The notes beneath the pieces are model-generated. The model saw only the letters and a list, made by a program, of their open reading frames with translations, did not search any database and was not told where the DNA came from. Below are positions 12,021 to 24,432 of a stretch of DNA of 64,000 nucleotides, in pieces (the stretch's first letter is position 1; each line of letters begins with the position of its first letter). The DNA comes from Salvator merianae (taxonomy: Eukaryota > Chordata > Lepidosauria > Squamata > Teiidae), in assembly GCA_003586115.2 (NCBI GenBank), contig QVOM02000112.1:108758411-108822410 (forward strand), written 5' to 3'. A program made the position numbers and the translations under genes.

Positions 12021-12295
12021 CTGATTAGTGCTTGAGCCAGCATTCTGACTGTATGCTCTTCAGGTCATACCATGTTGGCACCCCTTCTCTGTTTAATATT
12101 TTTGACACCAACGATTTATGGCTTGTTCCATAATCTGTACCTAGAAGGGTCCTGGCTGTTATAAGTACATCCACCGGTGGTTGCTGAGAAAACTGTATAA
12201 TATGGTTGTTCATCATCTGTAAATTGGCTACAGCTTTATTTGCTTGTGTAGGGAGGCACACATTCTTAGAGATTGATTGATAAGTGTGCACTTAT

Positions 12296-12475
12296 TGTTG
12301 CTGTTGGGTACCACTGAGTTATAGCTGACTCCTGGTAGACTGTATGGGCATCTCCATGGCCACCTCTATGCAGAGATATAGAAGCCATAGCCTACTTCTG
12401 GCGAGAGGCTGGGGATCAAACCAGCAACCCTCCACTTTCCAGGCTGCTTTCATTACCACTGAGCTACATTGCTGC
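12296..12475 (-). repeat. tRNA-derived SINE (Sauria-like), minus strand
   Basis: Reverse complement of the 8064-8258 type. It starts TTGTTGCTGTTGGGTACCACTG (tail), has AAGCCATAGCCTACTTCTGG, then the complement of the B box (GGGGATCAAACCAGCAACC), and ends at the A-box complement CTACCACTGAGCTACA-like sequence. Confidence 0.7.
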
Positions 12476-13029
12476 ACTCATATGAAAATGGTGAGTTGAA
12501 GCTTTCATATGTATAACTTAGCAATCATTGGCTGGAATTTGGAATAGGAGTTTTTCTCCCAGCTTCTTTGTACCTAAGATTCTTTTGTTTTCCCTCTCAT
12601 TCCCTGCTGTTTCATTGGAAAAGCCAACCTGTAATAGGGTTATTACCACCTTTTTTATCTCCCATTGTTGAGCAGTTGATGATAAGGATCAATGATCCAA
12701 TATAATTCATCTAAGTGAGGATGAATTATATCCTTTTCACACATCAAGGTAATGGAGTGGTGTCCACAGTTACTAAAGTAAACTAGCTGGCTCGCTCTAC
12801 TTTCTCAGAGCTTCCCTTTGATCTTGCCAAACCAACTATGCTTCAGTCCTTTGAGCCTAATGCTGTTCAGTGAGATCATAGAGATGTTTCTCATTGGAGC
12901 CTAAACCTACTGCATTGTTCTGTAGGTCCAGTCCACAGACTACTTGCTGGTTGTAGTTAGGTATTAAAAAAAAAAAAAAAGGCAGCTATCATAGTTTTAA
13001 GTGTTTTCCTCCCCTGGAGAGTAGTCGTA

Positions 13030-13205
13030 ACTCTCAAATCTATGGCACAGGCAGAGTATCTGCCTGGAAGTCAGAGGGCCATAGATTTGATCCTTGATGT
13101 TTCTCCAAGAAAAGGGACAGTAGTGCAATTGCAAACCACTTTGCCAAGGAAACAGCATGCATGTGCTCATTTAGTCGTTGGGAGACAAGCTCAACTTGAG
13201 GGCAT
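13030..13205 (+). repeat. tRNA-derived SINE (Sauria-like), diverged
   Basis: Head GGCAGAGTATCTGCCTGGAA and B-box-like ATAGATTTGATCC, then TTGCAAACCACTTTGCCAAG and AAACAGCATGCATGTGCTCA, which match the body of the better copies. The tail is degraded. Confidence 0.6.
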
Positions 13206-13399
13206 CTATACCTTTACCTTCTCTTTCCTCTTCACCTTTAGATACTTTTTCACAATCAGAAAGAGAACAGAGAAGAATTAGACTTAATAAAAGGCACTAG
13301 TCATTTGAAAACAATCTTTAATAGCAACAAGGAGGAGATTTTTACAACCCAAAACATCAAGAGTAATAAGTTTGGATATAGCTTGATTTACACCAGAGT

Positions 13400-13835
13400 T
13401 AGGGTCTTTTCACACTTTCCACCACAGACCTCTCAGCACAGCGACCGTCTACACTGTGAGGCCATAGAAAAGACTGGCAGCAGGATACCAGCATTTGCAG
13501 TGTATCCAGGCATCCTGCCCCATGACAGTGGCCAGGAAACTTCCAGCTGCTGCCATGGCAACCAGTAATGCTGTGTGATGGCATAGGCGCAATCATGTCA
13601 CTCTGCATTCGCACTCAGAAGTGGGCGCAAATGCAGTGTACTGGGAGCAGTCCAGCTGCTCCTGGGACAGCTGTGGAACATAATTTTGTGCTTCATAGCA
13701 AATAGCAATTGGGAGCAGCTCTAGTCTGCTCCTGATCAACAGGCCTCTGTGAAATGCAGAAGCACTGCACTGGTGAGCATCCCTGGCACTCACTAGTGTC
13801 AAATGTGAAAAGCTGCTTACACTGGGATATCTCAC
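13400..13835. mobile_element. Non-autonomous element, family C, copy 1
   Basis: Starts around GGGTCTTTTCACACTTTCCA and ends near GTCAAATGTGAAAAG, its inverted counterpart. The interior (AGCTGCTCCTGGGACAGC, CATAGCAAATAGCAATTGGG) recurs inverted or direct in 14705-15175 and 21360-22216. Overlapping open frames here are not genes. Confidence 0.55.
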
Positions 13836-14407
13836 TTCTGGTAGATTTCCAAGACTGTAAAAGCATAAAAATGAAACTTTACCAAGTTTGTAATTTCCAA
13901 ACTTTTTCTGTTCAGTTAAAATTTTTGCATTGGGCTTTTACAAACTAGAGCTGGTAATTCTGTGCAAAGGTGAGTGCATGGATTGTTAACAGTCACTATG
14001 GCTGTTTGAGATGATACTTACTTTAACAAGTGAAAAAAAATGAGAAAAAGAGCCTTGCTAAATTACATCAAAGTTCTATTTTTAGGCAGACTAGCTGGAT
14101 GCTTCTGGGAATCTTACAATTCTAGCAAGGCATAAAGGTAAATCCTTTTTTTTTTAATCCTTTCCCTAGCACCTGCTATTCAAAAGGATATTATAGGCTT
14201 ACAATTTACTGCTTATCTATTTCCTGATGTTGAAGGAAGAAAGAAAGAAACAAAACTTGGGCCTATCATGCAATAACCTTGTGAAGCGGGAAAGCACATA
14301 CCCACACCCATAGCTGTACCTTTTGTTCTGTCTGCATTGTTTCACAAAACTCTTGGCTAGTGGATTGTGGAAATCCTCACAGTCCTCGGGTTTGTATCCT
14401 AGAAACT

Positions 14408-14640
14408 GAGGCTAAGTTCACACTCACCTTACTGGAATGGGATAACAAGACAATCCCAGGCTGGTTAACGTCAAGGTCAGCTGGGACCATTTGAGGCCAT
14501 TTTGCACCGTAGTGCTAGTGAGCATCTGGATGCTCACTAGCAGAGTTCCTAGCATCCAGGAGTGCCTGTTGTCTAGAGAGGGGCAATGAAACCTTTGGAG
14601 GATTCTAAGAGGTAAGTGGGTGAACATTTTTGAGAAACTC
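14408..14640. mobile_element. Fragment of family C element
   Basis: Begins GTTCACACTCACCTTACTGG and carries GATGCTCACTAGCAGAG, also found in the other family C copies (for example GATGCTCACTAG near 21450). The right end is unclear. Confidence 0.4.
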
Positions 14641-14704
14641 TGGTCTGCATGGCTGACAATCCTAACTCAGGTTGATGTAGCTTATTAGTCTGTATGGACA
14701 ATTC

Positions 14705-15175
14705 ATGGGCCTCAACTATAGCTCAGTCAGATGTTCCAAGGTGGCAATTTGCACTTGGCGCCTAGTAAGCGATTGGAGGCCCACTAGCAAAGTGCTTCGA
14801 AGGCCCAGTAGTGATCAGGAGCAGCTACAGCTGATTGCTACTACCTGTGAAGCACAAAATTGTGCTCCACAACTGTACTGGGAGCAGCAGGACTGCTCCT
14901 GGTATGCAACATTCTCACCCACTTCCTGGTGCAAACGCTGCAGACCATGGCATATCTGCACAGTCGTGCAGTGTGTCCCTGGTAGCCATGGTAGCAACCA
15001 GATGTTTCCCAGCCACTGTCGTGGTGGGCAGCCAGCATTTGCACTGCAAGTGCTGGAAGCTCATTTCCGGGATGTTCCAGCCCTCACAGTACAGATGGTC
15101 ACCACACCTAGGGGACTGTTTCATCTTGGAATGTTCAGATTTTAACATTCCAAGGTGGAAAGTGCAAAAAGGCCC
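14705..15175. mobile_element. Non-autonomous element, family C, copy 2
   Basis: Interior GAGCAGCTACAGCTGATTGC and AAGCACAAAATTGTGCTCCA match copy 1, and it ends AACATTCCAAGGTGGAAAGTGCAAAAAGGCCC in short pieces recognisable in other copies. The 146-codon open frame at 14705-15145 overlaps four others on both strands and reads into repeat sequence, so it is not called as a gene. Confidence 0.55.
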
Positions 15176-15239
15176 AGAATGGTGTTTGACTTTTTCTAAA
15201 TGTCTTTCACAATACACTGCTTTCATGGTATAAATTGGT

Positions 15240-16600
15240 TTCTCCTACCGTGTAACTGTTTAAAGTGGAGGGAAGTTTTGTAGCTGTTTGCTACATATTC
15301 AGCTGCACATCTCACTTGACCCTTAATCGCAGCTGTTTGGGTTTGTGTAAGTGACTTTCTGTTGGCCATATGCCATGCTACCCTGGAGCTAAATTGTGTG
15401 TCTGGGTATTGGAAAGTGTCCATGTGCTGTGGCAACTCTTCAAATGATAGGGTGGTCCTTGGTTCTTTTCCAAGGCTGGCAGCTGCTATTTAAAAATACA
15501 ACCAAGCCGTTATTGGGTTATTTAAATTTAAAAAGAGGGTTGTTTGTAGTTGACTGATGTGTTGAGATGGATTTTGCAAATGTGGCAAGTGATCAAGCAC
15601 ATACAAATGGATGCAACTTTAGCAAGAAACCTGCATTTTTAAAGAATAATCGCTCTTCATTTTTTCCACAGATAAGATCCTTTTAAAAGTAATGCTTTGG
15701 TTTTTGGATGAATACCTTTGCTTTAATATTTTCTTTGTTTGGATCTGTTACCACTGCAGTGAACATGGATTGAAGGATTTTTTTGTGGTGGAATACAAGA
15801 CTTAACATGTTTCTGAATTTAGAATTGAAATGAGTTTTCAGTTCCAAATGTACACTAGAGTAAGATACATTTGAAAATCATCATCAGCAGAATGCCAGCT
15901 ATCAGCTGAACAAAATGAACCAACCAAACAAATTAAGATAAAAAACAAGGGCAAAAATGGAAGACTGTTTTTACAAAAACAATAAAGAGAAGTTGGATCA
16001 TTTTTTTCACCCTCACACGATGCAGCAAAGGTACAGAACAGACAAAATAAAATGTTAGTTCACCTACAGTGTAGGCCCCATTTACACAGTGAAAAGCATC
16101 CTATAGGTAGACATTTTAGAGCATATGGTATTGTAAAGTAACCTCTTCTGCTAGAGGTGACTTCAGAGAATGCAGAAGTAGTTTCAAATGAACGGATTGA
16201 TTTAAGTTATTTGAGCTGTTCTGTACCCTCTTTGGTCAGTGATTAGTTTGGGCACACTAGGCCATGAAAGATTCCAAACCATAATGTTTTTCCCGTTTAA
16301 ATGAGGACATTGTTAAACCACACATAATGACCATCACCAACTTAGATTAATTTGTAAAGAGAGAAGGCTTTGTTTGGTATTTGCTAGCAAATCCAGCAGT
16401 CTGATTTGCACATTGTGCAAATTGGTAATCATTCAAATCAAGTTCTGCTCTGGGATACAGCATGCCTATGAACATTCCAGAGCCAGAGGTCATTGATATC
16501 TTATGCACAGTATATCGTACAAAACATTTTATGTGGCAGCTCTAGGTGAGAAAAAGATTTGTAGAGGCTAGGTCTCTCAGCATCTTTAAACGTCATGACT
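15240..16600. other. No recognised feature
   Basis: AT-rich sequence; no coding signature or repeat structure recognised. Confidence 0.5.
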
Positions 16601-16639
16601 TGGTACATCCTTCTAGATCAAAATGCTTCTTATCCTTGT

Positions 16640-16815
16640 ATAATAGTTGCGGAGACCAGCAGAAGACATCTGTTGCCTCATGTTTTGCTTGTGGCTTATC
16701 CATAAACATCTAGTTGGCCACGGTGGTACACAGGATACTATTCTGATCCAGCATGACAGGATGTTAGACTTAAATGGACTTTTAGTCTGATCCAGCAAGG
16801 CTTTTCTTAGGTTCT
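16640..16815 (+). mobile_element. CR1-like LINE 3' end fragment, diverged
   Basis: Includes ACATCTAGTTGGCCACGGTG, AGCATGACAGGATGTTAGAC, and the ending TCTGATCCAGCAAGGCTTTT then TTAGGTTCTTATA, the tail type of the 38030-38300 element. Confidence 0.6.
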
Positions 16816-16819
16816 TATA

Positions 16820-18350
16820 ACACTATGATTTATATTGCTAATGAAAAAATGGCCCATCATGTCAAAGTTTGATGGGAACCCAACCAATCTGGCAGATTTC
16901 CTTGGTAATCTAGAAGACCAAATACATACAGAGAAACATCTGTCTTTTACCTTGGGGTCTGCGCTTCTGTTTATGTAAATTCTTTATGGTTTTACATTAT
17001 TTTAAGCAAATATATGTAGTTAAAAATGAAAATAGAACAGCTGAAAATTGACGACGGAGATAAAGTTTTTAAGTTCCCCACCCATTAAATTATTATTTAT
17101 CTTGGAGTATACTTTTTTGTCAATTGCACCGCATTTACTTGCCTGAACTATTTGGAGGCTTTTTCTTAGTTGGTAGTGGTTATAAATATGATTAAAATAA
17201 AAACAGTTTTTTTAAATGGGTGTTTCAAGGGACTCTGCTGCTGTCTCTTTTTTATTTTTGCTTGGTGGAAAAACTGTACAGTAGAGAGTTTTGTTTAAAA
17301 TTTTAAAATCACCATAGAATTACTGTCACAGAAAATGGTCTCCTATATTAAAAGTGTTCTCCTAGCTTATTGTGACTTTTTTCTTCAGTGATCTAGTCTG
17401 CAGACTTCTATATCCGTCAGCTCCTCCATGCTGTTCAACCTTCTTATACAACTTTTGATTCACAATCTGTTTCTCTAATTGTGCAGACCAATTTATGAGC
17501 CCTGTGACATTTTACTATTTATAAGCTTTTTAGAAGAAGACTTGCGAAATAGTTCTGCTAACCTCAGCTGCCCTTTGCTAGTGTTGTCTCTTAACTCCCA
17601 GTTTCAGCTTACTATGCTGACATTATCACAGCATCCAGTTTAGTGTGCAACATTTGAAATGCTATGTGCTAATGGTTTCTCCTTCGTTTTGTCTCTGACA
17701 GAGAAAACTTGCCAGACAAAAATCGACAAGGATCCAAAACTACTTAATATGTTGAATAACCCAAACAATACAAGAAAAAGATTCTGGAAAATGTTTTCAT
17801 AGATGTTGAAATAATCCCATTATCGTAATTTTGAGCTCCATGCCCTGCTTTGACCCAAAAGCAAATAAGTTTTTTTAAAGTGTGTGTACATGCCACTTTA
17901 AAAGAAAAAGAAATCTGAGGAAATAAAAAGGAAGGTAGATTGAGGATACTTCTTGTTTCAGAAGCACAGTAATAACTGAGGTTTCAACTGCTCAAGGACA
18001 GAGAATTCAATGAACTTGAGGATTACAGCCTTATTTTGACCTGAGTATTAATTCTTCCTCTGTCAAAGATCTTGTCCCCAGCTTGACTGGGAATAGTGAA
18101 AACCACATCCTTTTTCCTAAATGTGAATAAAAAAATGGCTGCAGTGCAAAGTAGATGAGCCAAGTGACTGGGAGAAAAACCGGCAGGACTGGCTGCCACC
18201 TCAGAGTAGACCTTATTACCTGTTGATGTGTTCCCTTAGCAAAGGGATGCTCAGTTGTCCCCATCCAACTATTCCTGACATGCAGCTGCCACCTCACTTG
18301 CCATTGGTCAGACTAGCTGAGGCTGGTGGGAACTGTAGTTAGGAACATTT
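16820..18350. other. No recognised feature
   Basis: AT-rich sequence without recognised coding exons or clear mobile elements. I looked here for the missing N-terminal ARHGAP20 exon and did not find it. Confidence 0.5.
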
Positions 18351-18356
18351 CTGTGA

Positions 18357-18541
18357 AGGGCCAACTACACCTGAGCTTTAAATCACCTTCAATCCACCTC
18401 TGAGATGAGAGAACACTCACGAGCAAAGCAACTACCCATTTTCTTTCTGCATTATTTAATCCACAGGTCTTTCTGTCGCTTTGCTAATCTGTTCTCTCAC
18501 TCTGAAAGCGGAATGAATGTGGATTAAAATTTAGACTAGGT
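18357..18541. mobile_element. Palindromic MITE, family P, copy 3
   Basis: Arms GGGCCAACTACACCTGAGCT and GGATTAAAATTTAGACTAGG pair imperfectly. The inner segment TGAGAGAACACTCACGAGCA pairs with the GTTCTCTCACTCTGAAAGCG segment, as in copy 4 at 29711-29912. Confidence 0.6.
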
Positions 18542-18567
18542 TCGCATTTACCAGCCTAGTAGCCTGG

Positions 18568-18868
18568 TTGTACCATTGCCCTCAATAGCTAAAAGGGTGG
18601 GCACCCGGGATAGGTGGCCCCTAGACTCTGGAACACTCTTCCCCCTGAGATGCATCAAGCTTCTTCACTTTACATCTTTAGGAGAACGGTAAAGACGCAC
18701 CTATTTACCCTTGCCTTTGGCTAAAGGTACAGCTTGCCTTTGCCACTTTCAGGCTACTGCTTTATTGTGTGCGTTTACATTCTTTTTTTATTGTTGTAAC
18801 CACCTTGAGACCTTCGGGTATAGGGCGGGATAAAAATCAATCAAACAAATAAATAAATAAATAAATAG
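18568..18868 (+). mobile_element. L2-type LINE 3' end
   Basis: Contains GCCCTCAATAGCTAAAAGGG, CTTCTTCACTTTACATCTTT, the signature CTTGAGACCTTCGGGTATAGG and GGCGGGATAAAAATCAATC, and ends in (AAAT)n. It lies inside a family C element (about 18541-19150). Confidence 0.75.
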
Positions 18869-18869
18869 T

Positions 18870-19150
18870 ATGGTATAACAGCACTGTGCTGGTGGTCATC
18901 TGTGCTTCGAACACTGGAAAATCCCTGCACTGGGCCAGCAGTACCTGAAGTGCGACTGGCCTAGCCAGGGCAGGCCAGATCGCCATGGCAACATGCGAAG
19001 CAACATCCAGCAGGTGTTCAGATGTTGCCATGGCAATCTGGATGCTGTGCACAACCGCACAACTGCAGTCATGCCACCACACCCTCACCAGCTGCACCTG
19101 GAGGACAGTGCAGATGCTGACGAGCTGAAGCAGTCCAGTCACTCATAGTG
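18870..19150. mobile_element. Right part of a family C element interrupted by an L2 tail
   Basis: GC-richer sequence with self-complementary segments (CATGGCAACATGCGAAGC and GATGTTGCCATGGCAATC). It resembles family C interiors; the left part lies before the L2 fragment that ends at 18868. Confidence 0.45.
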
Positions 19151-19359
19151 ATCTCATTATCTACTTTTTAGTAGTCCACAGCTGTATCATTTGGGGGAGG
19201 CTTGTGGCAACTTTTAGTGAGCTGCTGCACCTCCCTGCTATGGATGGAGTGATCCAGGCAGTGGTCTGGATCATTCCACCACACAAGTGTGAAATAGACT
19301 TTAGATTTAGCTAAGCCCTTAGAATGCCAGTAAGAATGCAGTCTAAAGTACAACTGCGG

Positions 19360-19840
19360 CTAGGTTTGCACTTACCTGGCTGGAATGGTCTCCGAAGACC
19401 ATTCCAGACTGGTTCACATCAGAAATGGCTGAGGCCATTTGCACGTAGAGTGCTGAAACAGGCCTGTTCCTATCTAGCCACTCTAGGAAGGTGAAAGTTT
19501 AGCATTCCTGATGTGTTCCTGATGGGATGTCCTGATGTCAGATGCCCTGCCCACCTCTTGCTCCAATTGGGCAAGGGAATGTTGCATCCAGTGCACAAGG
19601 GCAAGGCATGCCTCGTTGGGATGCAACACCAGGAAGAGGTGTATTCACACCGCTCCTGTCCCATTCCCAACATCATGGGACAGTTTGTGGACAGCCTTGA
19701 AGCTGTTCAAAGAAGGTAAGCATCTAGAATGGGTCAGGAAATCTCAGGGACAGTTGAGGCAGACTGCGGTGTAAACAGCACATTCCCGTGATCCACCTGG
19801 AACTGTCTCGAGGGCTTGTGTGAAAAGACCCTAACATTCC
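19360..19840. mobile_element. Family C element, copy 4
   Basis: Left end GGTTTGCACTTACCTGGCTG, with an internal inverted repeat GGAATGGTCT / AGACCATTCC. It closes GGGCTTGTGTGAAAAGACCC, the inverted counterpart of the start of copy 1. The short open frames inside overlap on both strands and are not genes. Confidence 0.5.
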
Positions 19841-20789
19841 CTTGCATGGTATACTTTGTTAAGGATGGAGACTTTTGATGTGTAAGCCTTATAAAGTTTG
19901 CTAATATAGTCCTATTGTTTGCACTGAGGAAGCCAAACTAAGCTCACAAGAAGCCACACTATTTCCCAGAATAATTTGAGCTCTAACTTGCTAACTGCAC
20001 TGTGTAGTTTCAGCTATGGAATTTCTGTGTCTTGCTGTTCTTTGAAGCAAAGTGTTTCTCCAGTCTGAAGAGAAACTAAATCTCTAATGCTCAAGAGACC
20101 TACCATGAAAAAAGCATGCTAGAATGCATCTTTTCCCTATTAGCTGTGGTGAGCTGTGAGGTAAACCACTGAAGTGAGAAGCACTATTAGGTACTCCAAC
20201 AGAATAAGCACAGGATCTACTAATAGTTATCTCATAAGAGAAAAAGGTGAAGGATTTGTTAAAAGATAAGAACATTTCCAAAATTAGTCACCAGCAGTTT
20301 CTAGAGATTAAAAAAGAGAAGTTAAGGTAGTTATTCTCACATAGGCAACCCAGTATGAGGGCATGGCTTAATCAAGATTCCAGTTCAATTATAAGGAGCA
20401 TGGGTGTTACTGGTCAGCTAAGTTGGGAATTAAGATGGTTATTCTGCTTCTCCTGTGGGAATCTGAAGAGTGACAAATTCAATACACAACTTAAAACCAT
20501 GATTCAGATGATTGTGTTGGGATGAAAGAGAATCAAGGCACATTCCCAGATCTTGATGGGCACTGTTGATTCCATTTCAAATATAATCTCCGTACTGTCT
20601 ACTTGAAGCACTAAACCAGTGGATAGAGGAGTATGGTATGTGAAAGACATGAACCTGGCAACTTTATAAAGCTGCATACATTGATAAACCTCACTCAAAA
20701 CGAAGCCCGCTCGCTGCTCTAGATCTAATTTGTAATCAAGACCTTTACCTTATTCTGGAACAAATTCTGAAATAAGTGGCAGTTATGCC

Positions 20790-21190
20790 AAGCCTGGCCC
20801 CTTCCAATTATGCTTCGTCTGCATTGAGCATCAAAAATGGCACCCTAGTCTATAGGTGTTGTCCTCTTTAAAGGTGTCTGTAACTGACCAAATGCTGGTA
20901 CATTGGACTGCAGAGAGATGCAGAGTCACACCTCCATGGTCTAGTATATTTTGGGAGACGCTTTTTGGTGGCACTTCAGGAAGTACCACTGGAAGTGGGT
21001 CTGCTCCAAAACTGACTAGGCCAGGAACTTTCATTCCCAGCCTTCAGAGCCTTCCCATTGCTTCCAAGGGCTCCTAGCAAAGGCTGGACTGGAACCGCCC
21101 ATCCAAACGCAAACAGCCCTGTCCTGCTTCAGAGGCAACCTGTCCCAGCTTGGAACGGATTGCTTGGTCCAGAATAAGGCAGCCGTCCTG
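20790..21190. mobile_element. Harbinger-like MITE, degraded long form
   Basis: Shares the internal block CCAGGAACTTTCATTCCCAG and AGAGGCAACCTGTCC-type sequence with other long members (57220-57595, 45310-45735). Terminal repeats are decayed, so ends are approximate. Confidence 0.4.
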
Positions 21191-21359
21191 TCCTGGAACA
21201 CCACATGTAAGCACGGAAAGCACCAACGAAATCCATGTAGTAGGTAGATTAGTTCTGTTTGTTAATTTATCCCTTGTAGAAAGTTTTGATTTGGCAAAGT
21301 GCAAAACCATCTTATATAAGTTATTACCATTTATGGAAAATGTGGATTAGGAAAATCAT

Positions 21360-22216
21360 GGGGGTCCAGTCTGTGCGTGTAAGCCAACAGCAGCATTATG
21401 GAAAAGCCCCGTCTACTACTGCAGATCAGTAACACTTTAGCATCGGGATGCTCACTAGTGCAGCGCTTCCACATTTTGCAGAGCCCCTGGCAATTGGGAG
21501 CAACTATAACTGCTCCCAATCGCTACCTGCTGTGCAGCAGCTGGACCACTCTGGTATTCTGTGTTTGCATCCTCTTCCAGGTGTGAATATAGAGCTGCGT
21601 GGCTGCCGGCTGTGGTTGTGAATCATGGCGTATTCCCACTTGTTAGGGCAGCAGCTGGAAGTTCCCCAGCCACTATCATGGCTTGGGCCCCAAATACCTA
21701 AAGGAGCGTCTTCTCCTATATCAACCTGCCCATGCCCTAAGATCTACAGATGAGGCCTTCCTGATTGTACCACTGCCTTCAATAGCTAAAGGGGTGGGCA
21801 CCTGGGATAGGGCCTTTTCAGACTGTGGAACACTCTTACCCCTGAGGTGTGTCAAGCTTCTTCACTTTACATCTTTAGGAGAGCAATAAAGACGCACCTA
21901 TTTATTCTTGCCCTTGACTAAAGGTACAGCTTTCCCTCCCTACTTTCAGGCTACTGCTTTATTGCATGCCTTTTACATTTGTTGTTGTTTTAATTGTTGT
22001 AACCTGCCCTGAGACCTTCGGGTATAGGGTGGGTTAAAAGTGCAAATAAATAAATAAATATCACAGGCTGCCAGCACCCATACTGCGAATGGTGGTAGCC
22101 TGCTGCCAGAATTGTCTAAGGCCTCGCAGTGCGTATGGATTTCACGCTGTGAGGTCTGTTCCACTCTAGAACATGATAATTATCCTGTTCTAAGGCGGGA
22201 AGTGCAAAAAGGCCCA
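21360..22216. mobile_element. Family C element with nested L2 tail
   Basis: The left part (to about 21677) has GATGCTCACTAGTGCAGCGC and GAGCAACTATAACTGCTCCC; the right part (from about 22062) ends GGGAAGTGCAAAAAGGCCC. An L2 3' end of about 385 bp separates the two halves. Confidence 0.55.
21678..22061 (+). mobile_element. L2-type LINE 3' end, nested
   Basis: Starts GCTTGGGCCCCAAATACCTA (the end of the reverse-transcriptase frame in L2 elements, as at 35210). It continues with ATAGCTAAAGGGGTGGGCAC and CTGAGACCTTCGGGTATAGG and ends in (AAAT)n. Confidence 0.78.
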
Positions 22217-22219
22217 AAT

Positions 22220-24130
22220 ATTATTGCAAGTTTCAGGATTGCATTAAACAACCAAAGACATATTTTACCAACTGTGTAAAGGCGAAAATACATTATACAA
22301 AACTGTAATTATACAAAATATGTTATGCAAGAGATGGCTGTATAGAAAATAATGTTTTTATCTGAATTAAGAGATCAAATAACTTTATCACAACAGAAAA
22401 ATAAGAAAAGTCTGGGCTTTCATTGTGAGGCATAACACTCTCCAACTTCTTTATAATGAAAGAAAGTGAGTCATATTCATGCTGAGGTTCATGTCCTTCA
22501 AGCACCAGCTGTCAAGGTTTCCCAAATCAGTGTTATCATTACACATCTCTAAATAGTCCAGCTGTACTCAGCAGGGTCCATAAGAAACACCGGAATGGAA
22601 AAGTCAGAAAATCTCTAGCCTCAGCAAGAGCCTCTCTATCTAAGCAGCAGCTTTGAAAAATTCTTTGGTTAGCCTGCTGTATCTATAGTTCCTAGCCAGC
22701 AGGATTATCATAGTATGGTTCTGTGGAGGAAGCATTGCGAAACCTGGGGATCAGCTCATGGAGAGATACAAAAGTGGAGAGTGAAAGGAGGATAAAGAAA
22801 AACTGGATTGTCCCAAACATCACAGCTATCCTCTTGCACATATAGTTAAGCAAAAACAAGGAAAATAAAATCTGGATGGCAGATTCTGTAGGCTTTACAA
22901 AAAAAAGGATAGAGATATGTCAGAATTAAGCTATTAAAATTTAACACTGTATTGAAACTGTGACTAAGAGAGTGGGCAAACAAATACCTTTAAACAATTA
23001 TAAGAGATGGGGAGGCCTGCCCAAGAAACACGTTCCAAAGCCTTGTGGCATCAAAAGAAAAGAGTCCATCCCTGAGTGAACTCCAAAACAAGCTGGTGGC
23101 ACATATGAAGAGGTGAAACTTGGTATATACTAACTGTAAAATTATTTAGCTCTGCTGCAAACATCAAAGAAATGCATTGTAAGGTGTTGTATAAATAGAA
23201 TAAAGCCCCAATCCAACTTAACCATATAAATAATACAGTCTTTCCACTCTGCAGGTATTGTGCAGAGCACAAAGACAAATGCTTCCTCATGGAGGGTCAA
23301 ACAAGGTAGTACAAGCAAAAACTCTAATTTTTCTGCTGTTAGCTGTAAAAATGCAGTTGGCATAGCACTGGGAGATGTCCTCTCTAATACTGAAGACATG
23401 GTACTGGCATCGCTGGAAGATAGTCACTGCTGAAGGAATTTCATCTCAAGTAAAACATATGCAGGGCTAAAGGTGGGAGGTGGAGCAATTGATTATCTGG
23501 AAACCCCTTCTTGACAGAAATTCAGCAGATACAGACATTGAAGTACTTGCTGATCATCCTTTGTATTGGTGGATTTTGACCATGCGTCCTGTTGGCATTG
23601 TGCGAAATCTGCATTTTATTCTAGAGCAGTCATTTAGTTTACTCTTTTCCTGCTGTTTTAAAAAATAATAATAATACACTGCTGGAAGCCATAATTCTAT
23701 GATCCATAATTATATTCATGATCAGTTACATCAGATGGGAATTCTCTAAACTGAATGGGAATGAAGCACTTTGCTTATTAAAATTATTAATCTTGTGTAA
23801 TGTTCTCTGAGTTGTGATGATCTATTAAGTTTTACATATCTATTATATTTGCAGTCATTTTTAAAAAAATGAAACTTGGTAGATTCTCAGCTTGTTTTCT
23901 CATTCCAGATGCATATTGATATTGATATTCTGCATTCATTTTGTAGCTGTATGGACAGAATGCCTTGACTTTGCCAATAGATAGATAGATTTTAAGCACT
24001 AAATGCTGATGTCCTTCCTAGGTATGTGGATGTGAATTATCCAATTAATGTTGGAAATCAAAGCAGATCTCCTTATTGAGGAATCATTCTTCGTTTCCCC
24101 ACCCCTCCTTTCATTACATTTTTGCTGCAG
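22220..24130. other. Region before exon A; no recognised gene
   Basis: AT-rich. A short (ATAG)n run lies at about 23980-23993. Minus-strand open frames at 23051-23399 overlap each other and have no recognisable motif. Confidence 0.5.
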
Positions 24131-24301
24131 GGAAGGCGACTTATCTCCAATCAGTCCTGAAGCATGTCCACTGGTGAAATCCTTCCTCTGTCCCAACAGA
24201 ACCTTCCTTCTGGAAGGACATGCACAATTGAGGAGAGGCCTACAGACCAAGGAACAGCACTTTTTCCTTTTTACGGATATCCTTGTGATTGCCAAGCCCA
24301 A
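24131..24301 (+). CDS. ARHGAP20: ARHGAP20-like exon A: N-terminal half of PH domain
   Basis: Exon of 171 bp, phase 2 at both ends. The acceptor is a pyrimidine-rich stretch ending TTTGCTGCAG at 24121-24130; the donor GTAAGT starts at 24302. It encodes an acidic/proline start (EGDLSPISPEACPLVKS), then FLCPNRTFLLEGHAQLRRGL and QHFFLFTDILVIAKP. The last two blocks are the first beta strands of a PH domain, in the form typical of ARHGAP20 (basic RRGL before the hydrophobic xLFLFxDxLxxAK strand). The split lysine codon at the 3' end (AA + A) is completed exactly by the next exon at 35536. An open frame continues upstream to 24048, but the codons before 24131 lie in the pyrimidine tract and do not resemble the family. 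The preceding exon was not found. Confidence 0.85.
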
Positions 24302-24353
24302 GTAAGTCCAATACTAAAGAAAATACTCTTGAAAAACATCTTTGGGAATCATA

Positions 24354-24432
24354 GGCCCTTTCTGCGCTGCATGCGGATGGCAGGCCCCTATTCCGGGATA
24401 TTTCCCAGAATAAGGCCCAATGCAAAAAGGGC
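24354..24432. mobile_element. Short Harbinger-like MITE, 52 bp after exon A
   Basis: Begins GGCCCTTTCTGCGCTGC and ends AATGCAAAAAGGGC, with inner blocks GGCAGGCCCCTATTCC and GGGATATTTCCCAGAATAAG shared with 52472-52617. Looks like an internally deleted copy. Confidence 0.65.
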
